This document shows positions 35,018 through 48,199 of a stretch of DNA of 64,000 nucleotides, piece after piece. Made by a program: the position numbers and the translations under genes. This DNA comes from Panax quinquefolius. Taxonomy: Eukaryota; Streptophyta; Magnoliopsida; Apiales; Araliaceae. Under the pieces are notes generated by a model. That model did no database searches. It had not been told where the DNA came from and worked only from the letters and a program-made list of their open reading frames with translations. Every line of letters begins with the position of its first letter. The first letter of the stretch is position 1. Location of the stretch: the NCBI GenBank assembly GCA_020205615.1, contig CM035161.1, forward strand, positions 1,240,001-1,304,000. The letters are read 5' to 3'.

Positions 35018-37973
35018 AAAGCCTCAAATGAATTTTTTTAAATAAAAAGGAATTTCCTTTATTTATTATTTTGAAATAGTAAGGGTTGATTTGATTAATG
35101 TGGATAGTTAAGGGTTAAATACGCAAATATTTCAAAATAAAGAAGTGGTTATAAAATATTCATTTTTTTTAGGGAATATTCGTTTTTGGTCATGTTATTG
35201 GAATACACGGGATTCGAAAATGAAAGCGAAGGTATCTTTGGAATAATATTCGATCGTCGTGGATTCAAATTTTTTTTAAATTAAAAGGAATATTCTTTAT
35301 TTATTACTTGAAATAGTAAGGGTTGATTTGATTAATGGATGTGGGCCCCATAACAAGTGGAAAGCGATTGGATGAGGAAAACGACAAAGTTTGGTGGTTA
35401 TAAATAAGAATAATGCGTAGTTGTTATCAAGTAAGATCACTGTTGAATACCCGTAGTTATGAATTTAATTGGAATACCAAATGGGTAAAATAAGAATACG
35501 CTGGTCGCACAAAGAAGACACCAGATTGCATAAAGATTGTTGAATTATTGATCCTTACGTAAGATGGCACTACTCAATAATTTTCACAAGAGTTATCGCT
35601 CAATATTTTATTTTATTGATTCAATAATTGTGCGTTGATATTTTATATTATTGTTGTTCAATAATTGTCATCGCACAAGATTTCCCATTATCGATCAATA
35701 ATTCATATTATTTGAATAATATTATTAGATAACATTATTGGCAATGTCTAGAAAGTTCGCGTCTAAGGAGAGGTTTGGTCACCTAATTGCGCCCAAGAAG
35801 TGAGAGATCCTTATCGAAAGCCCCTCTTCTCCGGGAACTACCGTCATTATAAATGTGATTTCGTAATATTATTTGTGAATAATTAATTATTGATTCATAT
35901 GATAAGGAAATATTTATTTTATATGAATATAAATGATGGATTTATTTATGTGGTTATTAATGAAGGAATTAATGTTGAGGTGTTTTATCAAGATTTTATC
36001 TGATTCGAGGTATTAAAAATCAAATCAGGGTTTTCAGATATATCATGGGGTTATAATTTTTAATCCGACCGTTGGATTGTGGTAATTTTTGGGTATGTTA
36101 TACATACATAAGTTGAGTATATGTCCACAAATTTTGAACCGTTAAAATTGCACTAATGATTTGTTATGAATTTTAAGAGGTGTCCGATTCTAAATTAGGG
36201 TTATAATTGATTTTGGTGGAAAATTTAGAATTGAGTGGGCCCCACTTGTGGTTGGTGAAGAAATGTGCTGAATTTTATTTCAAATGTGGTGGGTGGCAAT
36301 AGTAGCAGTGTAAAGCCATCGTAGCAGGTGTCAAGTCCGCTTTACGGCTAACATTTTCCTATAAATAGAGGGCTAAGTTAGAATTGAAAATCACACCGTA
36401 AACAAAGTTTTCTCTTTCTCTCTATATTATCGAGAGTATTTTGTGAGTATTTAGATACTTTGAGAGTCATTGCTTCAAGATAAGTTTCATTCAAAGATCA
36501 CTTCCGACCTTTCCTTCCAAGGCATCGATTCTTTCGAGGTAAGTGGATGTTATTTTTTCTCAAATGATATTAATTCTTCAATATCATTACGTCAAATATC
36601 GTTGGTAGTTTTTATCAAATTTGGAACTTTTTTTCATGCTGGGGTTACTTATTCATGAGTTACTATTCACGAAGTTACTATTCATGAGTTACTATTCACG
36701 AAGTTACTATTCATTTAGTACTATTCATGAAGCGTGAAGATGTTTTTTTTGTGGAATTTCTATTTTGGGTGTCTGAGTTACTATTCACGATACTCAAGAC
36801 TATTCACGATACCAAGACTATTCATTTATCACTAAGACTATTCAATCGAAAAATGAAAATTTTTCTTTTCGTCTAAAATATCTATTCGGATACTAGCTTT
36901 GATTGTATCCATGTTTTGATCATTCTGAATTTTACACCACTATGATTATTTTTTGAGGTATTATTGGACATGGATAAAACAAAAGTACTAATCCTTAATC
37001 CTTAATCCTTGTCATTTTGTTTCAATCGGATTCGTTTCTTTAAAAATATTTTCATCATCCTCGCCTTAAATGATGATATTATTGAATATCTTCGCCCAGT
37101 AGGCAAAGATGAATGATTTTCAAGAATATCTTTGGCAAAGATGAGCAGTGAAGTGCAAAGATGATGAGCAGGTGTTTAAATGAATACGACCGATCGATGA
37201 ATATCTTTGGCCAGAGTGCAAAGCAAAGATGAGTGTGTTTAAATGAATACGACCGATCGATGAATATCTTTGGCCTTTAGTGCAAAGATGAACAGTGTTT
37301 AAATGAATACGATCGATCGATGAATATCTTTGGCCTTTAGTGCAAAAGATGAACAGTGTTGAGATGAATACGACCGATTGATGAATATCTTTTGGCTCAG
37401 AGTGCAAAAAGATGAATATTTGATTTGAGATGAATATTGATTGATGTTACAGGATAAAATATTGATGATGGATCGTTAAATTCATAGATTATAGTAGATT
37501 TCATTCTCTACGTAACTCTTCTATGAATTAATTATTATTTCACCGCTAATATTGATCCAAACTTGTTGTCTATCAGATTCTATCGATTTTTCCCGTTGGA
37601 GACTAACGATAATTTGTTGTATATTATCTTAGTCATAACATTCTTTATCGGGCTAGTTGAGCTCACCCTTTTCCTTGTTGTTCCATTTTTTTCTTCTCGT
37701 GAGGCGAGAATGTAATGAAAGTACTACTGCTGGTGGGTATGGAATGAAGGTTCTAGAGAGAGTTGTTTAGTAGTCCTCACCATTATTGTAAAATAATGTA
37801 TCAATAAATGTGATGAGGATTTATTTGAGTATAAATATTGTCTGTAAGATAATATTTGTATTTAAACTCACGCTTTATTGTTGTGATAATAAAGTTGTAG
37901 TTGTTTCGCATCATGTATTTGGCGCAATTTCAGAATGGGTTGGATGGAATGGACCTATTTTGGGGGCGCCACA
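35018..37973 (+). mobile_element. Gypsy LTR type A, copy 2 (2.96 kb)
   Basis: CTCAAATGAATTTTTTTAAA corresponds to the LTR start after the TGTAAGACC, which is not preserved. The end is GGGGGCGCCACA before a damaged primer site. All internal landmarks of type A are present, with a partial inner duplication of the first ~60 bases near 35260-35340. Confidence 0.8.
37084..37420 (+). repeat. LTR minisatellite, ~60-bp units (copy 2)
   Basis: GAATATCTTTGGCC units recur about every 60-74 bases, homologous to 31934-32255. Confidence 0.88.
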
Positions 37974-40900
37974 CGGTTGGTATCGAGCTTAGGATACGAT
38001 CTCCCATGAGATCTGGGAATAGAACCAGAGGGAGAGACGAGTAAATCCTTTCGCTAGTGTGTCCTACCTAAGCTTATTTGTTAGTTGGTCAAGATATAGG
38101 ATATTATGTGATTGATTTTTTAATTAACCCTTGTTTTTACGACAAGAATTGAGAATGTCGATCGAGAATATTAATAGTGGTGTAAATGAGACCGTGGAGA
38201 TGCCTCAGATTTAACAACGAGGAGAACGGCAACAGTCGGGGCAATGTACCTCCCGTGAATAACACCACCGAAAGCAGATGATGAACGAGGGATGTTTAGA
38301 AGTTTTTTGCAGCTCATGCAAAATCGCATTTAGGAGACTCGTGTTCAAAATACAGGAGGAGATGATAAGAATTCACGGTGGTCACACAACCAAGCAGCTT
38401 CAAAGAGTGGGACCACCTGCATTCTGGGAAAGCCAGATCCGATCACGGCGGAAACACGGGTCAAGCAAATTACCAAGATATTCGATGTCTGGGATGCACG
38501 AAGGAAATGTAAAGTTCCATTCGCTACTTTTATGTTTCGTGGTGAGGCAGACATCGGTGGAATTGTGAAGCGCACTCCATCCACCGCACTCAAAGATGTC
38601 ATGGGAGACGTTTCAGAAAAGCTTCAATGACAAGTACTTCCCGAAAGTATTCGGCTATACGAAGGAAGTGGAGTTTATTAGATCGAGCAGTAATAACACG
38701 ACGGTGTCCCAAAGACGAGGCGTAAGTTCATGAGTTATCCGTGTTTCGCACTCTCATTTGGTGGAGAATGAGGAACGATGACGCGGATGTTTCGAGAGGT
38801 TTGAAACCCGAAGATACGCCAAGATCTCATTTCTCATAAATTTTCTCTATTCAGATGTTGTCAAAATGTGGCTCATTGTTAGAGCGAGATAACGAAAGTA
38901 CGCTCAACCGAGGGACCATAACCGTGGATCATACCAAAGATAAGTACCATCGTAATAACGATAACCAAAGTGGAGAAAGAAGAATACGGACAAAGGCTGC
39001 AGAACCACTCCGTGGTAATCGTGGCCATGAAAATAGAAGAAGCGAAGTTGGGAGGAGATTTTAAAAGAGGAGATTCAACAACCACTATGTGAAGACGCCA
39101 ACGCAAAGGGCAACGGGTTCCAAGGAGGAGGAGAAAGACCATCGGTCAGATGTTACAAATGCGGAAAGAGGGATATATCACCCAAACCGCCCACAACAGC
39201 TTTAAGGTATGCTATAATCAGGAAAGAAGGACATATCGCCGAGATCAGACGATATCGAAAACCCTAGTGCAAATGGAATGGTGACTCAAAAGGATGTCCC
39301 GTAAAAGTCAAAGTCAACGATTTCTCGAAGAGCGCTTTGTCGTGACCCATTAAAATACGAGGAACCCGAACGGTTAGACGCAAGTTAGTTAATTATAAAT
39401 TTTGCGATGTTTATACCTTACTAGATACCTGTTCTACCCATTCTTTTATCTCTCTTCTTCAAGCGCCAACGCTTGAACTCGACTCACGAGAAATTAGACT
39501 TTGACCTATTTATGGAGACTCCGTTAGAGAAACTTTCATTACATCCGTTGTTTAAAAATCTTGTTTGATTCAAGTTGGCACCATTACCTTTACCGTTGAC
39601 CTTATCTCTTTAAAGATACTTGCTTTTGGGGATTGATTGGTTAACTACTCATCACGCCAAAATTGATTGCTTTTGTAAGGTCATAGTTTTCATATTCCTA
39701 AGCAACCCGTTATTCAACTCAAGCAATCAAACCATCAGTAGTCAAACATTTTCATATCAAGCCATGAAGTCATTCGCTTATTACGGATGTCAAGTTTTCT
39801 TAGTCCATGTTATGGATTTGAATAAAGACACGCCGATTTGAATAATATTCTTGTTGTTATTGATTTTTCCCGACGTATTTCAAGAATTTATTCGCTTACT
39901 CCCAAAGATCGATATTAAATTTTGTATCGACTTTGAACCCCAGACAAAACTCATTTCTAAAATCTCATATCGAATGGCTCCTATTGAACTTCGTGAGTTA
40001 AAAATTCAACTATAGAATTTGGTACATGAGCCTTTATCTTGTGACTTTTTTTTGGAATTCACCTGCCGCATTCTCGTAGGGGACGCCATATTCGTATGCG
40101 ATAAGTAAATCGATAGGTGTCATTGTGACGCATATCCAAGATTGGGATATGAGTCACGCTTGAGAGCAACCTAAGTCAAGAATCTAAATACGTAGCTTTT
40201 AGGCTTAGTTGGTTATTATCGGAGATTCGTCAAGGATATTCTCGAATCGCTATTCCATTAACGTAGCTAACTCGTAGAGATACAAAATTCGAATGGAGCA
40301 AGGAATGTGGGAAGAGCTTCAAGAACTCAAGAGAGACTCATTTCAAAGACATGTTCACCATGCCATCCTCGAAAAGTTTAACGTGGTAGCCGACGTGTTG
40401 AGTAGAAGATCGATACAAGCACGAGTACAATATGTCAAAGACTCATTTCAGATAATATACAAATAATAGAGATGGAGATGAAAAACTAGGTACCCACGTG
40501 ATGATATACGAGTACGTGATGATATACTTAGTATAATCGACTTTTAATCGATAAAGTTAAAGTCGCTCAAGCCACACACACCGAGTCGATGAATTTGAAG
40601 AAGGAGGTGCAAGAAGTTGTTATTTTAAAAGCGAGAATCGGTGAGGTGAGGAAAGCTCAAACCTTCGATTTATTAATCCATTTGAAATTCTCGATCGAAT
40701 AGAACGTGGCCTATAGACTCGCTTTTACCACCAAGTATGACGCGTGTTCATAACGCTTTTTCACGATCGATGTTACGTAAATATGTGGACTAATTCAAAC
40801 ACGCCATCGAAGTTAGAACCGACGAGATAGCCAAGACTTAACGCACGAGGAGGTAACTGCACAAGATTTTGTAGAGGAAAGAACATGACCTATGTACCGA

Positions 40901-41054
40901 GGTTATACCATAAGTTAAAGTTTTGTGGAGAAACCATGCTTTTGAGGAAATGACCTGGGAGTTGGAAACGAAAATGAAAGCGAGGTATCTTTACCTTTTT
41001 AAACACTGTGTACGCGACGCCAATTTCGAGGACTAAATTTCATAAGGAGGGAGG
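37974..41054 (+). pseudogene. Gypsy internal region 2: gag-PR, then end of RNase H / integrase / chromodomain
   Basis: It begins with primer-site remnant TGGTATCGAGCTTAGG. Gag and protease follow (LLGIDWLTTHHAKIDC at 39620). Near 40190-40260 comes the block after reverse transcriptase (LGL..YYRRF type), near 40380 a VVADVLSRR-like RNase H end, then a shortened integrase end and a chromodomain remnant (40720-41020). A polypurine tract AAGGAGGGAGG stands at 41044. The RT core and most of integrase are deleted, so it could not act alone. Confidence 0.8.
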
Positions 41055-43867
41055 TCAGAAGACCCCAAATTTTTTTTAAATAAAAAGGAATTTCCTTTAT
41101 TTATTATTTTGAAATAGTAAGGGTTGATTTGATTAATGTGGATAGTTAAGGGTTAAATACGCAAATATTTCAAAATAAGCAAGTGGTTATAAAATATTCA
41201 TTTTTGCTTTGGGAATATTCGTTTCGTCGTGGAATATTCAGATCGTTGGGAATATTCGTTTGGTCGTGGAATATTCGATCGCTTTGGGAATATTCGCATA
41301 CGACACGGTAGCCCATGTGTGGGCCCCATACGGAAAGCGATTGGATGAGGAAAACGACAAAGTTTGGGTGGTTATAAATAACTGCAGTAGCCAGTTAAGT
41401 TGTTACCAAGTAAGATCGTTGAATACCCGGTGGTTAAAATACAAGAATACGCGTGGTCGCATAAAGAAAGACACCAGATTGCACATAAAGATTGTTGAAT
41501 TATTGATCCTTACGTAAGAAGATGGCACTACTCAATAATTTTCACAAGAGTTATCGCTCAATATTTTATTTTATCGATTCAATAATTCATTGCGTTGATA
41601 TTTTATATTATCGTTGTTCAATAATTGTCATCGCACAAGATTTCCCATTATCGATCAATAATTCATATTATTTGAATAATATTATTAGATAACATTATTG
41701 GCAATGTCTAGAAAGTTCGCATCTAAGGAGAGGTTTGGTCACCTAATCAGCGCGCCAAGAAGAGAGAGATCCTTATCGAAAGCCCTCTTCCGGGAACTAC
41801 CGTCATTATAAATGTGATTCTCGTAATATTATTTGTGAATAATTAATTATTGATTCATATGATAAGGAAATATTTATTTTATATGAATATAAATGATGGA
41901 TTTATTTATGTGGTTATTAATGAAGGAATTAATGTTGAGGTGTTTTATCAAGATTTTATCTGATTCGAGGTATTAAAAATCAAATCGTGGGTTTTCAGAT
42001 ATATCATGGGGTTATAATTTTTAATCCGACCGTTTGATTGTGGTAATTTTTGGGTATGTTATACATACATAAGTTGAGTATATGTCCACAAATTTTGAAC
42101 CGTTAAAAATTCATTAATGATTTGTTATGAATTTTAAGAGGTGTCCGATTCTAAATTAGGGTTATAATTGATTTTGGTGGAAAATTCTAGAATTGAGTGG
42201 GCCCCACTTGTGGTTGGTGAAGAAATGTGCTGAATTTTATTTCAAATGTGGTGGGTGGCAATAGTAGCAGTGTAAAGCCATCATCGTAAGTAGCAGTCAA
42301 GTCTCGCTTCTACGGCTAACATTTTCCTATAAATAGAGGGCTAAGTTAGAATTGAAAATCACACCGTAAACAAAAGTTTTCTTTCTCTCTATATTATCGA
42401 GCGTATTTTGTGAGTATTTAGATACTTTGAGAGTCATTGCTCAAGATAAGTTTCATTCAAAGATCACTTCCGACTTTTCCTTCCAAGTAATCGATTCTTC
42501 GAGGTAAGTGGATGTTATTTTTTCTCAAATGATATTAATTCTTCAATATCATTACGTCAAATATCGGTTGGTACTTTTTATCAAATTGGAACTTTTTTCA
42601 TGCTTGGGGTTACTATTCATGAGTTACTATTCACGAAGTTACTATTCATGAGTTACTATTCACGAGTTACTATTCACGCAGTACTATTCATGAAGCGTGA
42701 AGATGTTTTTTTTTGTGGAATTTCTATCTTTGGGTGTTTGAGTTACTATTCACGATACTCAAGACTATTCACGATACTAAGACTATTCACTTATCATTTA
42801 AGACTATTCACCTAAAAATGAAAATTTTTCTTTTCGTCTAAAATATCTATTCGGATACTAGCTTTGATCAGATCCATGTTTTGATCATTCTTGAATTTTA
42901 CACCACTATGATTATTTTTGAGGTATTTTTGGACATGGATAAAACAAAGTACTTAATCCTTAATCCTTAATCCTTGTCATTTTGTTTCACCGGATTCGCT
43001 TTTTTTAAAAATATTTTTCATCATCCTCGCCTTAAATGATGATATTATTGAATATCTTTGGCCTTTAGAAAGCAAAAGATGAATGATTTCAAGAATATCT
43101 TTGGCCCAGAAAGCAAAAGATGAGCAGTGTTTAAATGAAAATACGACCGATCGATGAATATCTTTGGCCTTCAGAGAAGCAAAGATGAGCAGTGTTTAAA
43201 TGAACACGATCGATCGATGAATATCTTTGGCCTCAGAAAAGCAAAAGATGAGCAGTGTGTTTAAATGAATACGACCGATCGATGAATATCTTTGGCCTTT
43301 TTAGCAAAGATGAACAGTGTTGAGATGAATACGACCGATTGATGAATATCTTTGGCCTCAGTAGTGCAAAGATGAATATTTGATTTGAGATGAATATCGA
43401 TTGATGTTACAGGATAAAATATTGATGATGGACCGTTAAATTCATAGATTATAGTAGATTTCATTCTCTACGTAACTCTTCTATGAATTATTATTTCGCC
43501 GCTAATATTGATCTCAAACTTTGTTGCCTATTGTATTCTATCGATTTTTCCTCGTTGGAGACTAACGATAATTTGTTGTATATTATCTTAGTCATAATAT
43601 TCTTTATCGGGCTAGTTGAGCTCACCCTTTTCCTTGTTGTTCCATTTTTCTTCTCAGAGGCTAGAAATGTAATGAAAGTACTAGTATGGGTAATGGAATG
43701 AAGGTTCTAGAGAGTTGTTTAGTAGTCCTCACCCATTATTATCAATAAATGTGAAATAATGTATCAATAAATGAAGATGAGGATTTATTTGAGTATAAAT
43801 ATTGTGATAATAAGATAATATTTGTATTTAAACTCACGCTTTATTGTTGTGGAATAATAAAGTTGTC
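41055..43867 (+). mobile_element. Gypsy LTR type A, copy 3 (3' end replaced)
   Basis: It starts CAGAAGACCCC (altered TGTAAGACCCC) right after the polypurine tract and keeps type A order through the minisatellite to ATAATAAAGTTGT. There the sequence switches to type B-like LTR, so the last ~75 bases of type A are missing. Confidence 0.78.
43060..43380 (+). repeat. LTR minisatellite, ~60-bp units (copy 3)
   Basis: Five to six GAATATCTTTGGCC units with CGACCGATCGATGAATATC joins, homologous to the other type A LTR arrays. Confidence 0.88.
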
Positions 43868-44894
43868 ACATTTTCTCTCTCTATATTATTGTTTCTTGTG
43901 AGTCTTTTGAGTATATACTGAGCATCTTTGATATTTGGCAAGTTCAACTCATAGCTTTATAATGGGTTTCAATTTGATGGAATCGAGGACCTATTTTTTT
44001 TTGGATAACTAGCTTTTGATTATATCCATGTTTTTGATCATTCTTGAATTTTACACCACTATGATTATTTTTGAGGTATTTTTGGACATGGATAAAACAA
44101 AGTACTTAATCCTTAATCCTTAATCCTTAATCCTTGTCATTTTGTTTCCTTTGGATTCGTTTCTTTAAAAATATTTTTCATCATCCTCGCCTTAAATGAT
44201 GATATTATTGAATATCTTTGTCTCAGAGTGCAAAGATGAATGATTTCGATAAATATCTTTGGCCCGTAGTGCAAAGATGAACAGTGTTTAGATGAACATG
44301 ACTAATCGATGAATATCTTTGGCTCAGAGTGCAAAAAGATGAATATTTGATTCAGATATATATTGATTGATGTTACAGGATAAAAGATAGACGATGAACT
44401 TTTAAATTCATACATGTAAGATAGTAGTTTGCATTCTCTACTTAACTCTTCTAATGAATTATTATTTTCACATGTAATATTGATTTAAAACTTGTTCATT
44501 CTATTGTATTCTATTCTATTTTTTTCCTCGTTGAAGACTAACGATAATTTGTTGTATATTATCTTAGTCATAATATTCTTTATCGGGCTAGTTGAGCTCA
44601 CCCTTTTCCTTTTTGTTCCATTTTTCTTCTCGTGAGGCGAGAATATATAGAAGACTAGCTGGGGTATGAAATGAAGGTTCTAGAGAGAGTTGTTTAGTAG
44701 TTCTCACCATTTTTGTAAAATAATGTATCAATAAATGTGATGAGGATTTATTTGAGTATAGATATTGTCTCAGAAGATAATATTTGTATTCAAACTCACA
44801 GCTTTATTGTTGTAATAATAAAGTTGTAGTTGTTTTCATACTATGTATTGACAACTCGTAATGGGTGATGTATACCTATTTTGGGGGCGCCACA
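43868..44894 (+). mobile_element. Gypsy LTR type B, 3' part (5' LTR remnant of the most complete element)
   Basis: It starts within the CT-rich leader (TTTTCTCTCTCTATATTATT), holds a shortened minisatellite (44215-44345) and ends GGGGGCGCCACA before the primer site at 44897. Its left half is absent and replaced by the type A LTR. Confidence 0.75.
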
Positions 44895-46640
44895 GTTGGT
44901 ATCGAGCTTAGGATATGATCTCTGGCGGAGATCGGGGAATAGAACTAGGAGGGAGAGACGAGTAAATCCTTCGCTAGTGTGTCCTACCTAAGCTTATTTG
45001 TTAGTTGGTCAAGATATAGGGATATTATGTGATATATTGATTTCTTAATTAACCCTTGTTTTATAACAATGATTTGAGAATGTCGATCGAGAATATTAAC
45101 AATGGAAATGAGACCGTGGAGACGCTCTGACTCACCAACGAGGAGAACGTGCAACAAAGTGCAATGTTCCTCCCGTGAACAACACAACCGAAAGCAGATG
45201 ATGAACGAGGGATGTTTAGAAGCTTTTTGTAGTTCATGCAAAATCGCATTTAGGAGACTCGTGTTCAAAATAAATGTGAGAGAAAATGATAGCAATTTCA
45301 CCAAGTTATCACAAATGCAAGTTCAAAGAGTTGGGACCACCAGAATTTAAGGGAAAGCCGATCCGATCATGGCGGAAACATGGGTCAAGCAAATTACCAA
45401 GATATTCGATGTCTTGGGATGCACGAGGAATGAAGGTTCCATTCACCACCTTTATGTTCCGTGGTGGCAGCAGCGTATCATTGGTGGGAGTCTCGGAAAG
45501 TGACTCCATCCATCCACCGCGACTCAAAGATGTCTTGGGAGACATTTCATAAACTATTTAATGACAAATACTTTCCCGAAAGTGTTCGTATATGAAGGAA
45601 GTGGAGTTTATTAGACCGAGCGTAATAACATGACGGTGTCTCAACACGAGGCAAAGTTTGCAGAGAGTTATCCAGTTTGCACCTCATTTGGTGGAGAATG
45701 AGGAACGATGACGCGGATGTTTCTTAGAGGTTTGAAACCCGAGATACGCCAAAGATCTAATTTCTCATAAATTTTCTCTCTATTCAGATGTTGTAAATGT
45801 GGCTCAATTATTAGAGCGAGATAACGAAAGTACGGTCAACCGAGGGACCACAATCAGGATCATAATAGGAGATAGCAAATTAACAAAACAACGATAACAA
45901 ATGGAGAAAGAAAAAGACGGATAAAAATGGTAACCACTCTTGTGGTAATCATGGCCATGAAAATAGAAGAAGCGAGTGGGAGGAGATTTTAAAAAGAGGA
46001 GATTTAACAACGACCGACCGTGAAGACGACAAGGTCTTGCAAGCAAAATCGGTTTTAAGGGAGGAGAACGACCACCCATTATATGCTATAAATGCCGGAA
46101 AGAGGGAAATATCACCAAACCGCCCACAACAAATCAAGGTATGCTATAATTGTGGAAAGGAAGGACATATCGCCGAGATTATACGCAGAGCAAAACCTAG
46201 TTTGGTGGGGACGGTGACTCAAAAGATCGTCCCGTAAAAGTCAAAATCAACAGTTCTCGGAAGATCGTTTTTGTTGTGGATCGGTCAAAATGCGAGGAAC
46301 CCAAACGAGGTAATCACGGGTAAGTTATTTATAAATTCTTGCGAAGTTTATACCTTACTTGATACCGGCACTACCCATTCATTTATCTCTCCCGCTTGTG
46401 CTCAACGCTTAAACTTGACTCCGGAGAAATTAGACTTTTACCTATCTCGTGGAAAACTCCGTTAAGAGAAACTTTCATCACATCCATCGCTTATAAATCT
46501 TGTTTGATTCAAGTTGGCACCATCACCTTACCGTTGACCTTATCTCTTTAAAGATACTTGCTTTTGATGTGATTTTAGGATTGATTGGTTAACTACTCAT
46601 CATGCCAAAATTGATTATTTTCGTAAGGTTGTTAGTTTTC
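44895..46640 (+). pseudogene. Gypsy gag-protease of the most complete element
   Basis: Primer-site remnant TGGTATCGAGC at 44897. The gag core runs about 45060-45850 across several frames (GPPEFKGKPIR, VPFTTFMFRG). Two CCHC-type knuckles follow (ICYKCRKE-like at ~46080, VCYNCGKEGHIAE at ~46139). Protease carries LLDTGTTHSFISPACAQRL at 46352 with the DTG active-site triad, then a WLTTHHAKID block near 46580. Reading frame changes several times, so no single polyprotein is open. Confidence 0.85.
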
Positions 46641-46889
46641 ATATTCCTAACCAACCCGTTGTATTTAATTCAAGCAACTAAACCATTAAAATCAATCACC
46701 GTCATATCTAATCATAAAGCTATTCGCTTATTGAAAAATAGATGTCAAGCTTTCTTAGCCCATGTTATAGATTTGAATAAAGACACGCCAAATTTGAATA
46801 ATATTCCGTTGTTATTGACTTTCCGACGATTTCTCAAGAACTTCCCTGATTCACCCCGTAACGTGAAGTTGAATTCTTTATTGATCTTG

Positions 46890-48130
46890 AACCCGATACA
46901 AAGCCCATTTCTAAAACTCCATATCGAATGGCTCCTATTGAACTTCAGGAGTTAAAGGTCCAACTACAGGAATTGTTGGACATCGATTTCATTCGCCCTA
47001 AGACATCTCCTCGGGTGCCCTGTTTTATTCGTAAAGAAGAAAGACGGAGTATGCGACTTTTTGTATCGACTATCGGGAATTGAACCATGTCACCATCAAG
47101 AATAGGTATCCTCACCTCGTATTGATGACTTGTTTGACCAATTGCAAGGAGCACAATTCTTTTCAAAGATCGATCTTCGCTCGGATATCATCACCAAGAT
47201 TAGAACCGAGGATATTCCAAAGACCGCCTTTTAACTCTAGCATTACGGGCATTATGAATTCTTAGTCATGTCTTTCGGATCGACTAATGCTCCCGCGGCT
47301 TTCATGGATATGATGAACCGAGTATTCAAGGAATATTGGATCATTCGTTGTTGTCTTTATTGATGACATCCTCATATATTCCAAAAGTCATGAAGATCAT
47401 GAGCACCATTTGAAATTTCGGTACTCCAAAGGCTTCGTGAAAACAAACTATATGTCAAATTAAAGAAATACGAGTTCTGGCTTGAGGAAGTAGCATTTCT
47501 TGGGCACGTGGTGTCAAAACATGGAGTATCCGTGGACCCAACGAAGATTGAAGCAATACAAAGTTGGGAGCAACCGAAGTCGGTGACCGAAGTACGTAGC
47601 TTTCTGGGCTTAGCTAGTTATTATCGGAGATTCGTGGAAGGATTTTCTCGAATCGCTACTCCATTAACTCAGCTGACTCGGAAAGATATAAAATTCGTAT
47701 GGAGCGAGGAATGCGAGAAGAGTTTCCAAGAGCTCAAGAGGAGACTCATTTCAAGACTGCTTTAACAATACCATCCTGGTTCGGATGGATTTGTTATCTA
47801 CAACGATGCTTCGTGCAAAGGGTTAGGATGTGTTCTCATGCAACGTGGGAAAGTCATAGCCTTTATGCCTCATGACAACTTAAAGAGTATGAGAGGAATT
47901 ATCCTACTCATGATCTAGAGTTGGCAAGCAAATGTTTTGCCGCTTAAAGATATGGAGGCACTATCTATATGGGGAAAAAGTGGAGATATATTCGCACCAT
48001 AAAATCCTTAAATATTTCTTCACTAAAAAAGAACTCAACACGCTGGCAAGAACGACGCTGGCTCGAGCTATTGAAAGACTACGACCACACTATTCAATAC
48101 CATCCCGAAAAGTTTAACGTGGTAATGACG
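46890..48130 (+). pseudogene. Gypsy reverse transcriptase - RNase H
   Basis: Order of motifs: [18 protein letters not shown] start near 46970, [14 protein letters not shown] near 47065, [16 protein letters not shown] near 47272, the catalytic [15 protein letters not shown] near 47355, then [20 protein letters not shown] (47585-47645). RNase H signals follow to about 48130 ([23 protein letters not shown]). Three or more frameshifts split it. Confidence 0.85.
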
Positions 48131-48199
48131 ACGTTGAGTAGAAAGATAAGATCATACGCAGGAATGAGTGCGATGATGTCAAGTATACGACAGAGCCAA

